Assembly (NCBI GenBank): GCA_016875715.1
Contig: VGOZ01000012.1
Span: 1 to 52,069, forward strand
Reading direction: 5' to 3'
DNA from: Chloroflexota bacterium
Lineage (GTDB): Bacteria > Chloroflexota > UBA6077 > FW602-bin22
DNA length: 52,069 nucleotides
A program made the translations under genes and the position numbers. Positions 1 to 14,624 of this stretch are shown piece by piece. The notes under the pieces were generated by a model, which searched no databases, was not told the DNA's origin, and saw nothing but the letters and a program-made list of their open reading frames with translations. How positions within the stretch are numbered: the stretch's first letter is position 1; each line of letters starts with the position of its first letter.

Positions 1-106
1 GGACCTTGGTAATGGCGGCGGTGAGGGTGGTCTTGCCGTGGTCGATGTGGCCGATGGTGCCGACGTTGACGTGGGGCTTGGTGCGCTCGAACTTCTTCTT
101 CGCCAT
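1..106 (-). CDS. tuf: Elongation factor Tu, N-terminal part (truncated by window edge)
   Basis: Reverse complement translates [35 protein letters not shown], the EF-Tu N-terminus with P-loop GHIDHGKTT. Confidence 0.97.
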   Translation of the reverse strand, partial: MAKKKFERTKPHVNVGTIGHIDHGKTTLTAAITKV

Positions 107-131
107 TGCTGTAGCAGCCTCTCCTCAATCG

Positions 132-2207
132 CTATGCGCGAGACTTAGCGGTAACTTCTTCCGCGACGTGGCGCGGCACCTCGTGGTATTCGGCGAACTC
201 CATGGAGTAGCTCGCACGGCCCTGCGTCATCGACCGAAGTTCGGTCGCATAGCCGAACATCCGCTCCAATGGCACGATCGCGCGCAACACCTGGTTGGGC
301 TCGCGTGCCTCGATGCCCGTGATGTGCCCTCGTCGGCCGCTGATGTCGCCCATCACGTCCCCCAACCATTGTTCGGGCGTGACGATCTCGACGCGCATCA
401 TCGGCTCCAAGAGTACTGGTCGTGCCCGGCGTACAGCCTCCTTGATCGCCATCGATCCGGCGATCTTGAATGCCATTTCCGACGAGTCCACTTCGTGGTA
501 CGAGCCGTCGATCAGCATGGCCCGGACGCCGACCACCGGATAGCCGGCGAGAGGCCCGCAATCCAACCCGTCGCGAATCCCGTCCTCGGTGGGGCCGATG
601 TACTCGCGTGGTACGGACCCGCCGGTGATCTTGTTCTCGAACGCGAAACCGCCCTCGGGGCCGAGTGGTTCGATATCGATGACGACGTGTCCGTACTGGC
701 CGCGTCCGCCCGATTGACGGACGAATCGCCCCTCCTGGCGCGTCGACTGCGTGATAGTCTCACGATAGGCGACCTGAGGTCGCCCGATGTTCGCCTCGAC
801 TTTGAACTCCCGAAGCATTCGATCCACGATGACCTCGAGATGCAGTTCGCCCATCCCGGCGATGAGAGTCTGTCCGGTCTCGACATTGGTCGAAACCCGG
901 AAAGTCGGATCCTCCTCCGCAAGGCGGGCCAGCGCGATCCCCATCTTGTCTTGATCGACCTTGGTCTTCGGCTCGATGGCGATGTGAATGACCGGCTCGG
1001 GGAACCGGATAGACTCGAGAACCACCGGTCGATCCGGGCTGCAGAGCGAGTCGCCGGTGAAGGTGTCCTTCAGGCCGACGATCGCGCAGATGTCGCCCGC
1101 CCGAACCTCCTGGATCTCCTCCCGATGGTTCGCATGCATCTGGAGGAGACGGCCCACCCGTTCGCGGCGGCCCTTGGAAGCATTGACGACGTAAGAGCCT
1201 GAAGTGAGCGTGCCCGAGTAGACCCGGATGTAGGCCAGCCGGCCGACGAACTGGTCGGCCACGATTTTGAATGCCAGCGCGGCGAACGGCTGCTGGTCGT
1301 CTGCCTCGCGCAACTCCGGTTCCGACGACCCGGGCGCTGTTCCCGAGACGGGCGGAACGTCGATCGGCGAGGGAAGGTAGGCAACGACGGCGTCGAGCAT
1401 CGGCTGGACGCCCTTATTGCGCAGCGAAGATCCGCACAGAACCGGAACGAGTTGGTTCCGCAGAGTGGCCGCGCGCAGCGCCGCGTGAATCCGCTCGCCG
1501 GGTATGTCGCGGCCCTCCAGGTACGCGGTCATGAGATCGTCGTCCGTCTCGGCAACCGCCTCGATGAGGCGCTCCCGATGCGAGCGAGCATCCGCCAGAA
1601 GTCCCTCCGGGATCTCCCCGATACGCGGCTCGGCCCCTAGGCGGTCCTCGTAGTACTGGGCCGCCATTCCGATGAGGTCGACGATCCCGACGAACTCGGC
1701 CTCCTTGCCGATTGGCATCTGGATCACGGCGGGAGTGGCCCCGAGCCGCTCCTGGATCATCTCGATCGTGCGCCAGTAGTTCGCGCCTGTCCGATCCATC
1801 TTGTTGACGAAGCAGATCCGTGGGACGCGGTACTTGTTCGCCTGCCGCCAGACCGTCTCAGATTGCGGCTCGACCCCGGCGACGGCGTCGAAGACGACCA
1901 CGCCGCCGTCCAACACGCGAAGACTGCGCTCGACCTCGACGGTAAAGTCCACGTGTCCCGGCGTATCGATGATGTTGATCTGGTGGTCACTCCACGACGC
2001 GGTGGTGGCGGCTGCGGTGATGGTGATGCCACGTTCGCGTTCCTGCGGCATAAAGTCCATCACCGCGGTACCTTCGTGGACCTCGCCGATCTTGTACGTG
2101 CGCCCCGTGTAGTACAGGATGCGCTCGGTCGTCGTGGTCTTGCCCGCGTCGATATGGGCGATCACGCCGATATTGCGGACACGTTCGATGGGGACAGTGC
2201 GAGGCAT
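132..2207 (-). CDS. fusA: Elongation factor G
   Basis: 691 aa; [21 protein letters not shown]-loop, [43 protein letters not shown]; located between rpsG and tuf. Confidence 0.98.
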   Translation of the reverse strand: MPRTVPIERVRNIGVIAHIDAGKTTTTERILYYTGRTYKIGEVHEGTAVMDFMPQERERGITITAAATTASWSDHQINIIDTPGHVDFTVEVERSLRVLDGGVVVFDAVAGVEPQSETVWRQANKYRVPRICFVNKMDRTGANYWRTIEMIQERLGATPAVIQMPIGKEAEFVGIVDLIGMAAQYYEDRLGAEPRIGEIPEGLLADARSHRERLIEAVAETDDDLMTAYLEGRDIPGERIHAALRAATLRNQLVPVLCGSSLRNKGVQPMLDAVVAYLPSPIDVPPVSGTAPGSSEPELREADDQQPFAALAFKIVADQFVGRLAYIRVYSGTLTSGSYVVNASKGRRERVGRLLQMHANHREEIQEVRAGDICAIVGLKDTFTGDSLCSPDRPVVLESIRFPEPVIHIAIEPKTKVDQDKMGIALARLAEEDPTFRVSTNVETGQTLIAGMGELHLEVIVDRMLREFKVEANIGRPQVAYRETITQSTRQEGRFVRQSGGRGQYGHVVIDIEPLGPEGGFAFENKITGGSVPREYIGPTEDGIRDGLDCGPLAGYPVVGVRAMLIDGSYHEVDSSEMAFKIAGSMAIKEAVRRARPVLLEPMMRVEIVTPEQWLGDVMGDISGRRGHITGIEAREPNQVLRAIVPLERMFGYATELRSMTQGRASYSMEFAEYHEVPRHVAEEVTAKSRA

Positions 2208-2239
2208 ACTGTTTCGTTACCTTTGCTGCTGGACCAGAT

Positions 2240-2710
2240 CTACCAGCGGTAGTGCGAGAAAGCTTTGTTCGACTCGGCCATTCGGTGCGTATCCTCGCGC
2301 CGCTTGACTGTCGCGCCCTGGCCGGTCGCCGCGTCCATGAGTTCGGAGGAGAGACGCTCGGCCATGGACCGACCTGGCCGCGCTCGGGCGGCAAGGATCA
2401 ACCAGCGCATTCCCAGGGCCACGCGGCGGTCGCCGCGGATCTCCACGGGAACCTGATACGTCGCGCCACCCACGCGCCGCGGCTTCACCTCGATCATCGG
2501 CGTCGCGTTGCGCAACGCGTTATCGAAGACCTCGATCGGGTTCCGCCTCACGCGGGTTTCGATGAGGCTGAGCGCCGTATACACGATGCGCTCGGCCGTG
2601 GCCTTCTTACCACGCATCATGACGCGGTTGATGAACTTGGCAAGCACCCGGCTGTTGTATCGTGGATCGGGGAGAACGGTGCGCTTTTCGACCTTCGTCC
2701 GACGTGGCAC
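2240..2710 (-). CDS. rpsG: 30S ribosomal protein S7
   Basis: 156 aa [44 protein letters not shown]; str operon position. Confidence 0.98.
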   Translation of the reverse strand: MPRRTKVEKRTVLPDPRYNSRVLAKFINRVMMRGKKATAERIVYTALSLIETRVRRNPIEVFDNALRNATPMIEVKPRRVGGATYQVPVEIRGDRRVALGMRWLILAARARPGRSMAERLSSELMDAATGQGATVKRREDTHRMAESNKAFSHYRW

Positions 2711-2719
2711 GCTCGCCTC

Positions 2720-3145
2720 CTACTTCCCGGGGGCCTTGGCGGCCTTCGCGCCGTACTTCGACCGACCCTGCTTCCGATTCGACACGCCCGCCGAGTCCAG
2801 AGTGCCGCGGACAATGTGGTAGCGCACCCCCGGCAGATCCTTCACGCGGCCGCCTCGGATAAGGACGACTGAGTGCTCCTGAAGGTTGTGGCCCTCACCT
2901 GGGATGTAGGCGGTGACCTCCATTCCATTCGACAGGCGCACACGTGCGATCTTGCGCAGCGCCGAGTTTGGCTTCTTCGGCGCCATCGTGCGCACCTGCG
3001 TGCAGACGCCGCGCTTCTGCGGCGATGCTGCGCCCTGCGACTGCCGCTGGGTAAGCGAATTGAGCTTCCAACGCAACGCCGGCGCCTTCGTCTTGCGGGA
3101 CGCTGGGACGCGTCCCTTCCGCACAAGCTGACTGATCGTCGGCAC
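2720..3145 (-). CDS. rpsL: 30S ribosomal protein S12
   Basis: GTG start at 3145 giving (M)[11 protein letters not shown]..., [10 protein letters not shown] and [28 protein letters not shown] motifs; the ORF-track start at 3223 is an over-extension. Confidence 0.97.
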   Translation of the reverse strand: MPTISQLVRKGRVPASRKTKAPALRWKLNSLTQRQSQGAASPQKRGVCTQVRTMAPKKPNSALRKIARVRLSNGMEVTAYIPGEGHNLQEHSVVLIRGGRVKDLPGVRYHIVRGTLDSAGVSNRKQGRSKYGAKAAKAPGK

Positions 3146-3286
3146 GGACTCACCTCTCTCCGAGACACACGAAAAGCCGAGGAGCGTCGCCGCTTGCTTG
3201 CGCCCCAGAGGGACACCGCTCAACCGGTCGAACTGCCCCTCGACTTCACACGAATGATTGACCCGCTCGGGACAGACCGAACCGGT

Positions 3287-3316
3287 AGTATAGGGACGTC
3301 GTCACGCGGGTGTCAA
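3287..3316 (-). promoter_or_regulatory. Sigma-70-like promoter of the rpsL-rpsG-fusA-tuf operon
   Basis: Minus strand TTGACA (3311-3316), 18-nt spacer, TATACT (3287-3292); about 135 nt upstream of the rpsL start. Confidence 0.75.
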
Positions 3317-3401
3317 AACGCCGCCCGCCCGCAACCGTTCGGGATTCGGGGGCCGAGTCTGACGCCGTGCCGGGATCCAACTCTGCACAAGCGGGCCGTC
3401 T

Positions 3402-3415
3402 GGGGTGCGCACCCC
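3402..3415. repeat. Perfect 14-bp palindrome GGGGTGCGCACCCC
   Basis: Direct reading; lies upstream of the str promoter. Confidence 0.8.
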
Positions 3416-3460
3416 GCCACACGCGCGCCCTCACGTGTCAGGCAGCTACAGGTCGAAGAC

Positions 3461-3487
3461 CGCCCAGACCGCCCAGACCGCCCAGAC
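3461..3487. repeat. Tandem 9-bp repeat (CGCCCAGAC)x3
   Basis: gaagaccgcccagaccgcccagaccgcccagaccgtcg. Confidence 0.9.
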
Positions 3488-3511
3488 CGTCGCCATCTTC
3501 GAGAACGCGGG

Positions 3512-4159
3512 TCAGTGACGGTCGGCTGACTCACCGTGAGACACATGGAGGTCTCGACGAGCCCAAACAAACACGTAGGCCTCTCGACTCTCCGCACGCG
3601 TCGCCCGCGGGACGATGAGCCGGCACTCGCCGAGCGCCGCTTCGATGCGCGCGACGAGACTGGCCAGATCGCCGCCACGAAACACCTTTACCAGGAAGGC
3701 GCCACCCGGGCGCAGCACCTGAACGGCTATGGAGAGCGCGGCCTCAACCAGCGCGACGGACCTCGCATCGTCCGTCGCGCGTATGCCGGAGATCGCCGGT
3801 GCCGCGTCCGACAGGACGACATCGGCTCCCCGGGGAAGCAGCGCGTGGAGACGGGCCACCAGCGACGGATCGCCGATGTCACCGGTGAGGGACACAACGT
3901 CGTTCAGCGGTTCGATTTCGCTGAGATCGACCGCGACGACCTGACCGTGGGCGCCGACCCGGCCGACCGCGTACTCACTCCAGCTGCCGGGCGCCGCGCC
4001 GAGGTCGATCACCTTGGCCCCGGGGCGCAGGATGCCGAACCGTTGGTCGATCTCCTCCAGTTTGTAGACCGATCGCGCGCGGACGCCCTCGGCACGGGCG
4101 CGCCGATAATGCTGGTCCGACCGCTGGTTGCGCCGCCACGCGCTCACCCGGGAGACCAT
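3512..4159 (-). CDS. rlmE: FtsJ/RlmE-family 23S rRNA 2'-O-methyltransferase
   Basis: [56 protein letters not shown]...[13 protein letters not shown]...FLVKVF; start chosen at [11 protein letters not shown], downstream of the track start. Confidence 0.88.
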   Translation of the reverse strand: MVSRVSAWRRNQRSDQHYRRARAEGVRARSVYKLEEIDQRFGILRPGAKVIDLGAAPGSWSEYAVGRVGAHGQVVAVDLSEIEPLNDVVSLTGDIGDPSLVARLHALLPRGADVVLSDAAPAISGIRATDDARSVALVEAALSIAVQVLRPGGAFLVKVFRGGDLASLVARIEAALGECRLIVPRATRAESREAYVFVWARRDLHVSHGESADRH

Positions 4160-5055
4160 CGCGCGAAGAGCCCCGTGGGCAGAATGCGCCCGCCTCCCGA
4201 GAGGCACAATTCGCCCGCCTCGATACGCCCGTCACTCCTCACGTCCGCGAGCAGATTCGCGAGCAGAGTCCCCGTCGCGATCACCGCGTACGCGTTCAGG
4301 AGCAGGAACGCGGCATCCGGACTGAGCACTTTTCGGCATTCCCCCAGCAGGGCGGCAATGTCGTTCTCGAATCTCCAGAGCTCACCCTGTGGTCCCCTTC
4401 CGAACGCGGGAGGATCGAGCACGATGCCATCGTACAGCGCTCTCCGGCGTCCCTCTCGCCGGACGAACGCCAGCGCATCATCGATCAGCCACCGGATCGG
4501 CCGATCGACGAGCCCGGACGTCGCGCAGTTCCGGCGAGCCCACATCATCGCGGGTCGTGATGCATCGACGTGGGTCACGTGCGCCCCAGCGGAGGCCAGG
4601 CTCAGGGTCGTCAGCCCCGTGTAGCCGAAGAGGACGAGTACCCGCGCAGGGGTCGATCGCGCTCGCAGGCGTTCGGTCATCCATTCCCAATGGGCGGCCT
4701 GCTCAGGAAAGATCCCCACGTGCCGGAATGGCGTCATCGCGAGGTGCGCGGAAAGGCCGACCGGGGGGCATCGAACGATCCACGGCTCGGGCGGGGGTCG
4801 CAGGACACGCCACGCCTCATCGAACACGAGATCGGCGCCGGGCCACAGCTTTGGAGAGCGACGACGCCACAGGGCGGACGCCTCCGGCCGGTCCACGATG
4901 ACCGATCCAAACCGTTCCAACTTGCGGCCCTCGCCGCTGTCGATCAGGCCGTAGTCCTGCCACCCGGTGGGCCACAGGACTACGAGGCCAAGTTCACTCG
5001 TCGCTATTGGATTCCGAACTCTCGCCGCCGTCAAATTCGTCGTCCTCAAATCCAT
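4144..5055 (-). CDS. Class I SAM-dependent methyltransferase, RlmI-like (COG1092-type)
   Basis: [27 protein letters not shown]...[30 protein letters not shown]; start uncertain (MDLRTTNL at 5055 overlaps the rpoC 3' end). Confidence 0.8.
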   Translation of the reverse strand: MDLRTTNLTAARVRNPIATSELGLVVLWPTGWQDYGLIDSGEGRKLERFGSVIVDRPEASALWRRRSPKLWPGADLVFDEAWRVLRPPPEPWIVRCPPVGLSAHLAMTPFRHVGIFPEQAAHWEWMTERLRARSTPARVLVLFGYTGLTTLSLASAGAHVTHVDASRPAMMWARRNCATSGLVDRPIRWLIDDALAFVRREGRRRALYDGIVLDPPAFGRGPQGELWRFENDIAALLGECRKVLSPDAAFLLLNAYAVIATGTLLANLLADVRSDGRIEAGELCLSGGGRILPTGLFARWSPG

Positions 5056-8000
5056 CGGCAGCGCGCGCACCGGGTCCGAAGTCCTCGTCGGCGTCACCAA
5101 GATCGGCATCGTACGGGTCGAAATCCCGCTCGGCGGTCGCGACCGCGCCCTCGCCCTGGGAAAGGGCGGTGAGGGCGGCCCGCTTCCGCTCGGAGAGTTC
5201 CTTGCGCTTCGCGACGCCGGACCCGGCCGGGATGAGCTTGCCGATGATCACGTTTTCCTTCAGCCCGCTCAGCTTATCGATCGATCCCTGGATGGCCGCC
5301 TCGGTGAGAACCTTGGTGGTCTCCTGGAAGGAGGCCGCGGCCAGGAACGAGTCTGTGCTCAGCGACGCCTTGGTGACGCCGAGGAGTACGGTCTGGGCTG
5401 TCGCCGGCTCACCGCCCTCGGCCAGGACCTTTGCGTTCTCCTCTTCGTAGGCGAAGCGATCGAAGAGTTCGCCGGGAAGCTGATTGGTGTCGCCCGCGGT
5501 CTCGATGCGCACCTTTCGCAACATCTGCCGGACGATGATCTCGATGTGCTTGTCGCTGATGGTCACGCCCTGGCTGCGGTAGACCTTCTGCACCTCATCG
5601 ACAAGATAGAGCTGTGCGGCCTCTCGCCCCATGATGCGGAGGATGTCCTGCGGATTGGCCGCCCCATCCGTCAGAAGGTCGCCCGCGTTCACGCGATCCC
5701 CGGTCTCGACGTGCAGTCGCGCTGCTGCCGGAACCGAATAGGACCGCTCGTCACGATCCTCATATTCGACAGCGATCGTATCCCCTTCGATGTAGACGCG
5801 ACCCGCGAGCCTTGACTGCAGGATGATCGGGCCGTCGGGCCCATCTCCTCGCGCCAACCTGACATCGAGATCCACCCAGTCGCCACCGGTAACAAAGAAC
5901 TCGGGATTAGCGGGCACGGGTTGCTCGTCGCGATAGGTTTCCGTCGAGATGATCTTGATCTCGCGCCGGTCCCCCTCGCGGATCACCTGTATCTCGCCGT
6001 TGATCTCAGCGATGACCGCCTGCCCCTTCGGATTGCGCGCCTCGAAGAGTTCCTCGACGCGCGGAAGTCCGGAGGTGATGTCGAGCCCGACCACGCCCCC
6101 GGTGTGGAAGGTCCGCATTGTCAACTGAGTTCCCGGTTCGCCGATCGACTGGGCGGCGATGATGCCTACTGCTTCACCCATCTCGACGAGCCGACCCCGC
6201 GCCAGGGAGCGCCCATAGCACATCTGGCAGACACCCTGACGTGACTGGCACGTGAGCGGCGATCGGACCGTCACCCGTGCGATGCCGGTCGCCAGGATCC
6301 GGTCCGCGATTGCCTCCGTGATCTCTTCGTTGCGCTCGATCAGGATCTCGCCGGTGGCAGGATCGACGACCGACTCGCCGGCCATCCGCCCGACGATCCG
6401 ATCGCGCAGCGGAACGCCGGTCTGGCGCGTGCGATCTTCGGCGACGATGCCCCCCGGCACGCCGCAATCGGCCTCTTGCACGATGACGTCCTGGGAAACA
6501 TCGATCAAGCGACGCGTGAGGTAGCCCGAGTCCGCGGTGCGGATCGCGGTATCGGCAAGGCCTTTCCGCGCGCCGTGCGTCGAGATGAAGTACTCGAGGA
6601 CCGAAAGGCCCTCGCGAAAACTCGACCGAATCGGCATCTCGTGGATGGTGCCGTTCGGTTTGCTCATCAGGCCGCGCATACCGGCCATCTGGCGCATCTG
6701 CTGGATGTTCCCCTTGGCGCCCGAGTTGAGCATCATGTAGACGCCGCCGAACTTGTTGAGTTCCGCGGACACCCCCTCGGTCACCTTGTTGGTGATGTCA
6801 GTCCAGATCTCGACCGCCTGGGCGTGCCGCTCTTCTTCAGTGATGAGGCCGCGGCGGAACTGTCGCTGGATCTCCTCGATGCGGCGATCCGCGTCCTTCA
6901 GGAGTTCCGCCTTGCGCTCGCGCGGGATGGTGATGTCCGAGATTGCGATCGTGATCCCGGAACGCGTCGCGAGATCGAAGCCTAGGTGGGTAAGCGCGTC
7001 GCACACATCCGCAGTGCGCTCGACGCCGTAGCGCCGATACACATCGCCCACGACGGACCGAAGTTGCTTTCGATCCATCACCTCGAAGCGCGTGTAGCGC
7101 ATTTCCTCAGGCAGAACCTGATTGAAGAGGATGCGCCCGTAGGTGACGTCCATCAACTCGACCGCGCCGGTGAGGGGGTTCGGCAGCCGACACCTGATGT
7201 GGGCCTGGAGGTCGATCAGTCCGAACTCGTATGCGAGGCGCGCATCGTCGGCGTTCGCGTAAATGCGCCCCTCGCCCTTCGCGCCCGGTCGCGGAAGTGT
7301 CATGTAGTAGCACCCCAGCACCATGTCCAGGGTGGGGGAGACGATGGGATCTCCCGACGATGGCGAGAGCAGGTTGTAGGAAGACAGCATTAGGGTTCGC
7401 GCCTCATCGCGCGCGGCCATCGAGAGAGGCACATGCACGGCCATCTGATCGCCGTCGAAGTCTGCGCCGAAAGCCGTGCAGACCAGCGGATGGAGCTGGA
7501 TCGCGGACCCCTCGATGAGGACCGGGAAGAACGCCTGAATGCCCAGGCGGTGGAGGGTGGGCGCCCGGTTGAGGAGTACCGGGTGATCCTGGATCACCTC
7601 CTCGAGGACATCCCAGACTTCCGGCCGAGCGCGTTCCACGATGCGCTTGCCCGACTTGATGTTGTAGGCAAGACCTCGCTCGACGAGCTTCCGCATGACG
7701 AACGGCTTGAAGAGCTCCAGCGCCATCCTCTTCGGGAGGCCGCACTGGTGGAGCTTGAGCGTTGGACCCACGACGATCACGGACCGGCCGGAGTAGTCCA
7801 CCCGCTTCCCGAGAAGATTCTGCCGGAACCGGCCCTGCTTACCCTTGAGGAGGTCGCTGAGCGACTTGAGCTTGTGGTTCGCCGAACCCGAGACGGCGCG
7901 CCCGCGTCGACCGTTGTCGATCAACGAGTCGACCGCTTCCTGCAGCATCCGCTTCTCATTGCGGATGATGATCTCCGGAGCGCCGAGTTCCAGGAGTCGC

Positions 8001-9349
8001 TTGAGACGATTGTTGCGGTTGATGACCCGGCGATACAGGTCGTTCAGGTCGGATGTCGCGAAGCGCCCTCCATCGAGCTGGACCATCGGCCGGATGTCCG
8101 GCGGCAGCACGGGCAGCACGGCGAGGATCATCCACTCGGGGCGGTTGCCACTCTTTCGGAAGGCCTCGACAACACGCAACCGCTTGGTCGCCTTCTTCCG
8201 ACGCTGACCGGAACCGGACGACAACCGGATTTCGCGGCGTAGCTCATCGGCGAGTTCGTCGAGGTCGATCTCGGCCAGAAGGTCGCGGACCGCCTCAGCT
8301 CCCATGCCAGCGCTGAAGACATGCCCGAAGTTCTCGTTCAGTTCTCGGTAGCGCGTTTCGGTCAGGAGCTGGTACTTCTTGATCGACTCAAGATCGGTGC
8401 GCATCGTGTCAATCGAGTTGCGAAGCTTGTCGCCGATCTCGGCAATGTGGCGCTGAAGATCGGACCGCTCTTTGTCCGCCTGAACGTGCGCCGTCTGAAT
8501 CTGCTGCGACGCCCGATCGTTGATCGTGGTTCGCTCTGCCTCGATTGGCTGCAGTTTCTTCTGGCGTGCCTCTTCGTGCCGCTCGTCGAGGGCGTTCAAC
8601 GTTTCGGGCGTGACCCTGCTGTCCTTTGGCAGGAAAGGCACATCATCCACATCGTGAAATGTGATTGGGTCACCCAGGGTCTTGCCGATGAGCATCTCCA
8701 GGTTGGTTCGCAGTTCCTTCGCGTCGGCGTCGATCGCGGCCAGTTCGCGCGTCTGGCGCTCCTCGAGTGTGGCAAGCTGCTCAGCCCGCCGCTGTTCGAT
8801 CGAGCGCTCGCGCTCATCGATCTCGGTGCGGATCTCATCGATGCGCTCGCGCGCCTCGGCCTCCTCGCGGATGATGCGCTGCTCGATGTCGTCGGTCAGC
8901 GTCTGGAGGGCGCTGTGCCGCACCTCCTCATCCACCCGCGTGACGACGTACTGTGCGAAGTAGAGGACTCGCTCTAGCGACCGGGGAGAGATGTCGAGGA
9001 GGAGGCCGACACGGCTGGGCGTGCCCTTGACAAACCAGATGTGGGAGACGGGCGCGGCCAGATCGACATGTCCCATCCGCTCGCGGCGCACCTTCGCCCG
9101 GGCAACCTCGACACCGCATTTGTCGCAGATCACACCCTTGTAGCGGATACGCTTGTACTTACCGCAGTAGCACTCCCAGTCCTTGGTCGGGCCGAAGATG
9201 CGCTCGCAGAAGAGCCCGTCCTTCTCCGGCTTCAGGGTCCGATAGTTGATCGTCTCCGGCTTGGTGACCTCACCGTAGGACCACGACTTGATCTGATCCG
9301 GGGACGCCAGACCGATTCGGACCGCATTGAAGTCGTTGACCTCGAGCAT
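4994..9349 (-). CDS. rpoC: DNA-directed RNA polymerase subunit beta'
   Basis: 1451 aa; [23 protein letters not shown] zinc finger, [11 protein letters not shown] active site, [17 protein letters not shown]. Confidence 0.99.
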   Translation of the reverse strand: MLEVNDFNAVRIGLASPDQIKSWSYGEVTKPETINYRTLKPEKDGLFCERIFGPTKDWECYCGKYKRIRYKGVICDKCGVEVARAKVRRERMGHVDLAAPVSHIWFVKGTPSRVGLLLDISPRSLERVLYFAQYVVTRVDEEVRHSALQTLTDDIEQRIIREEAEARERIDEIRTEIDERERSIEQRRAEQLATLEERQTRELAAIDADAKELRTNLEMLIGKTLGDPITFHDVDDVPFLPKDSRVTPETLNALDERHEEARQKKLQPIEAERTTINDRASQQIQTAHVQADKERSDLQRHIAEIGDKLRNSIDTMRTDLESIKKYQLLTETRYRELNENFGHVFSAGMGAEAVRDLLAEIDLDELADELRREIRLSSGSGQRRKKATKRLRVVEAFRKSGNRPEWMILAVLPVLPPDIRPMVQLDGGRFATSDLNDLYRRVINRNNRLKRLLELGAPEIIIRNEKRMLQEAVDSLIDNGRRGRAVSGSANHKLKSLSDLLKGKQGRFRQNLLGKRVDYSGRSVIVVGPTLKLHQCGLPKRMALELFKPFVMRKLVERGLAYNIKSGKRIVERARPEVWDVLEEVIQDHPVLLNRAPTLHRLGIQAFFPVLIEGSAIQLHPLVCTAFGADFDGDQMAVHVPLSMAARDEARTLMLSSYNLLSPSSGDPIVSPTLDMVLGCYYMTLPRPGAKGEGRIYANADDARLAYEFGLIDLQAHIRCRLPNPLTGAVELMDVTYGRILFNQVLPEEMRYTRFEVMDRKQLRSVVGDVYRRYGVERTADVCDALTHLGFDLATRSGITIAISDITIPRERKAELLKDADRRIEEIQRQFRRGLITEEERHAQAVEIWTDITNKVTEGVSAELNKFGGVYMMLNSGAKGNIQQMRQMAGMRGLMSKPNGTIHEMPIRSSFREGLSVLEYFISTHGARKGLADTAIRTADSGYLTRRLIDVSQDVIVQEADCGVPGGIVAEDRTRQTGVPLRDRIVGRMAGESVVDPATGEILIERNEEITEAIADRILATGIARVTVRSPLTCQSRQGVCQMCYGRSLARGRLVEMGEAVGIIAAQSIGEPGTQLTMRTFHTGGVVGLDITSGLPRVEELFEARNPKGQAVIAEINGEIQVIREGDRREIKIISTETYRDEQPVPANPEFFVTGGDWVDLDVRLARGDGPDGPIILQSRLAGRVYIEGDTIAVEYEDRDERSYSVPAAARLHVETGDRVNAGDLLTDGAANPQDILRIMGREAAQLYLVDEVQKVYRSQGVTISDKHIEIIVRQMLRKVRIETAGDTNQLPGELFDRFAYEEENAKVLAEGGEPATAQTVLLGVTKASLSTDSFLAAASFQETTKVLTEAAIQGSIDKLSGLKENVIIGKLIPAGSGVAKRKELSERKRAALTALSQGEGAVATAERDFDPYDADLGDADEDFGPGARAADGFEDDEFDGGESSESNSDE

Positions 9350-9392
9350 CAGATACCCCTTCCCTGGTTTCGCGTCGTGCTGTTCGCTGAGT

Positions 9393-12935
<3,543 letters not shown>

Positions 12936-13056
12936 TCAGGCAAACTCCTCAGTGCGGCCCCGCGACATGCGCGAGCGGCGATACCGGGCCGGCCTCCGAG
13001 GCGGTTCGGAACTGGCTGGAGGCATGGCGAAACGCAGGCTCGACCCAGGAATCATC

Positions 13057-13086
13057 ATTCTAGTTCCCGGCAGGACTACCGCACAA
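13057..13086 (-). promoter_or_regulatory. Candidate promoter of rpoBC
   Basis: Minus strand TTGTGC (13081-13086), 18 nt, TAGAAT (13057-13062); about 120 nt upstream of the rpoB start, overlapping the murE side. Confidence 0.5.
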
Positions 13087-13110
13087 CTCGGCCGATCGAT
13101 CCGGCCGGGC

Positions 13111-14619
13111 TCACCCCGCCTTTCGGGAGCCGTATCCGCGTGCGGCGAGCGCTCGTCTGGCCGCTTCTCGGTCATCCCAGGCGTGCTCGGTATCCCCGAT
13201 ACAGAGACTCTGCTCGTGGCCCTTACCGGCTAGAAGGATGGTGTCGCCCGCTGCCCCGAGGCCAATTGCGTGGGAGATCGCCTCGTCCCGATCGAGGATG
13301 GTGACCGATCGACCTCCCACCGATCGGATTCCCCGCTCGATCGCCGCGGCGATCTCACCCGGAGATTCACCGCGCGGATCCTCATTGGTGACGATGCTGA
13401 GATCCGCCGTGCTCCCGGCGACCGCACCTATGGGAAACCGTTTTCCCGCGTCCCGTTCGCCGGCGCAGCCAATGACGATGATGAGGCGCCCGGTGGTCGA
13501 CCCACGTGCATGGGTGAGGACACGTCGAAGCGCTTCGGGGGTATGCGCGAAGTCGACGATGACCGAGAACGGCTGCCCCTGCTCGATGATCTCGTACCGT
13601 CCGGGGACTCCGGCGAAGGACTCGAGTCCGGCGGCGATCTCGCCCAGGCTCGATTCCAGGGCGTGTGCCGCTGCCGCTGCCGCAAGCGCATTGAGGACGT
13701 TGTGCGCGCCCGGTGCCGGCAAGGTCACCCTCGCCGCCCTCTCTCCGATGCGTAGGGTGAACGTGCTCGCACGTGGGCCATGGAGAGGGTCCGACGCCCC
13801 GACATCAGCGACCGCGGCGATCCCGTACGACAGAGTCTGCCCTCCCGGGTTTTGCGACAGGCGTTCGAAGGATCGGTCGTCGGCGTTGAGGATCGCCCAC
13901 GCCGGGCCCGGCTTCCTCCGGTTTCGACCGAGCCCATCGAAGAGTCGCGCCTTGGCCTCCAGATACGCGTGAGGCGACCTGTGGAAGTCAAGGTGGTCGC
14001 GCGTCACGTTCGTGATCACACCGACATCGAACTCGATGCCCGCCACCTTCTCCATCGCCAGCGCGTGCGACGTGACTTCGAGGATCGCGGTATCGCGCCC
14101 CTCGGCACGCATTGCACCCAACAGTGAGAAGAGTTCCGGCGGGTCCGGTGTAGTGGTGTGCAGGCCCGTCGCCCGTTCCAGATGATCCCCCGTCCGAGCG
14201 CCGACGGTAGTGACCAGACCGGCTCGTCGCCGGGCGACCCGAAGGATCGTGTCGAGCATCGTCGCGGTGGTTGTCTTGCCATCCGTGCCCGTGATCCCGA
14301 TGATCGTTAGCGCACGATCCGGAAATCCGTGCGATGCGCGACAGAGCAGCGCCCAAGCCTCGCGGCCGGAACGCACCGGAAAGCACGGCACCGTCGAGAC
14401 GACGCTGGCGGGATCGCCTTCGACGACGACCGCGCACGCCCCACGCCGCTTTGCCTCATCAATGAATGCCCGCCCATCGACGCGCACGCCGGGGTAGGCG
14501 ACGAAGAGATCGCCAGGCCGGACGCATCGGCTGTCCGTCCGGATCGCGCCGACATCGCAGTCCGGGATCGTCTCCGGGAGAGTCACAGAGATGCTCTCGA
14601 GCAGGGCGCCGAGCCGCAT
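13111..14619 (-). CDS. murE: UDP-N-acetylmuramyl-tripeptide synthetase
   Basis: GITGTDGKTTTATMLDTIL, EVTSHAL, NVTRDHLDFH, ILNADD, NEDPRGESP motif. Confidence 0.95.
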   Translation of the reverse strand: MRLGALLESISVTLPETIPDCDVGAIRTDSRCVRPGDLFVAYPGVRVDGRAFIDEAKRRGACAVVVEGDPASVVSTVPCFPVRSGREAWALLCRASHGFPDRALTIIGITGTDGKTTTATMLDTILRVARRRAGLVTTVGARTGDHLERATGLHTTTPDPPELFSLLGAMRAEGRDTAILEVTSHALAMEKVAGIEFDVGVITNVTRDHLDFHRSPHAYLEAKARLFDGLGRNRRKPGPAWAILNADDRSFERLSQNPGGQTLSYGIAAVADVGASDPLHGPRASTFTLRIGERAARVTLPAPGAHNVLNALAAAAAAHALESSLGEIAAGLESFAGVPGRYEIIEQGQPFSVIVDFAHTPEALRRVLTHARGSTTGRLIIVIGCAGERDAGKRFPIGAVAGSTADLSIVTNEDPRGESPGEIAAAIERGIRSVGGRSVTILDRDEAISHAIGLGAAGDTILLAGKGHEQSLCIGDTEHAWDDREAARRALAARGYGSRKAG

Positions 14620-14624
14620 TGACG

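Noticed and set aside
6-1202. 398-aa plus-strand ORF
   Set aside because: Antisense to fusA; no recognisable protein character; typical shadow ORF of GC-rich third positions.
2720-3145. Possible streptomycin-resistance changes in S12
   Set aside because: Lys43 and Lys88 equivalents are retained ([19 protein letters not shown]).
3461-3487. CRISPR-like tandem repeat
   Set aside because: Repeats are 9 bp and contiguous with no spacers and no cas genes; no CRISPR array recognised in the window.
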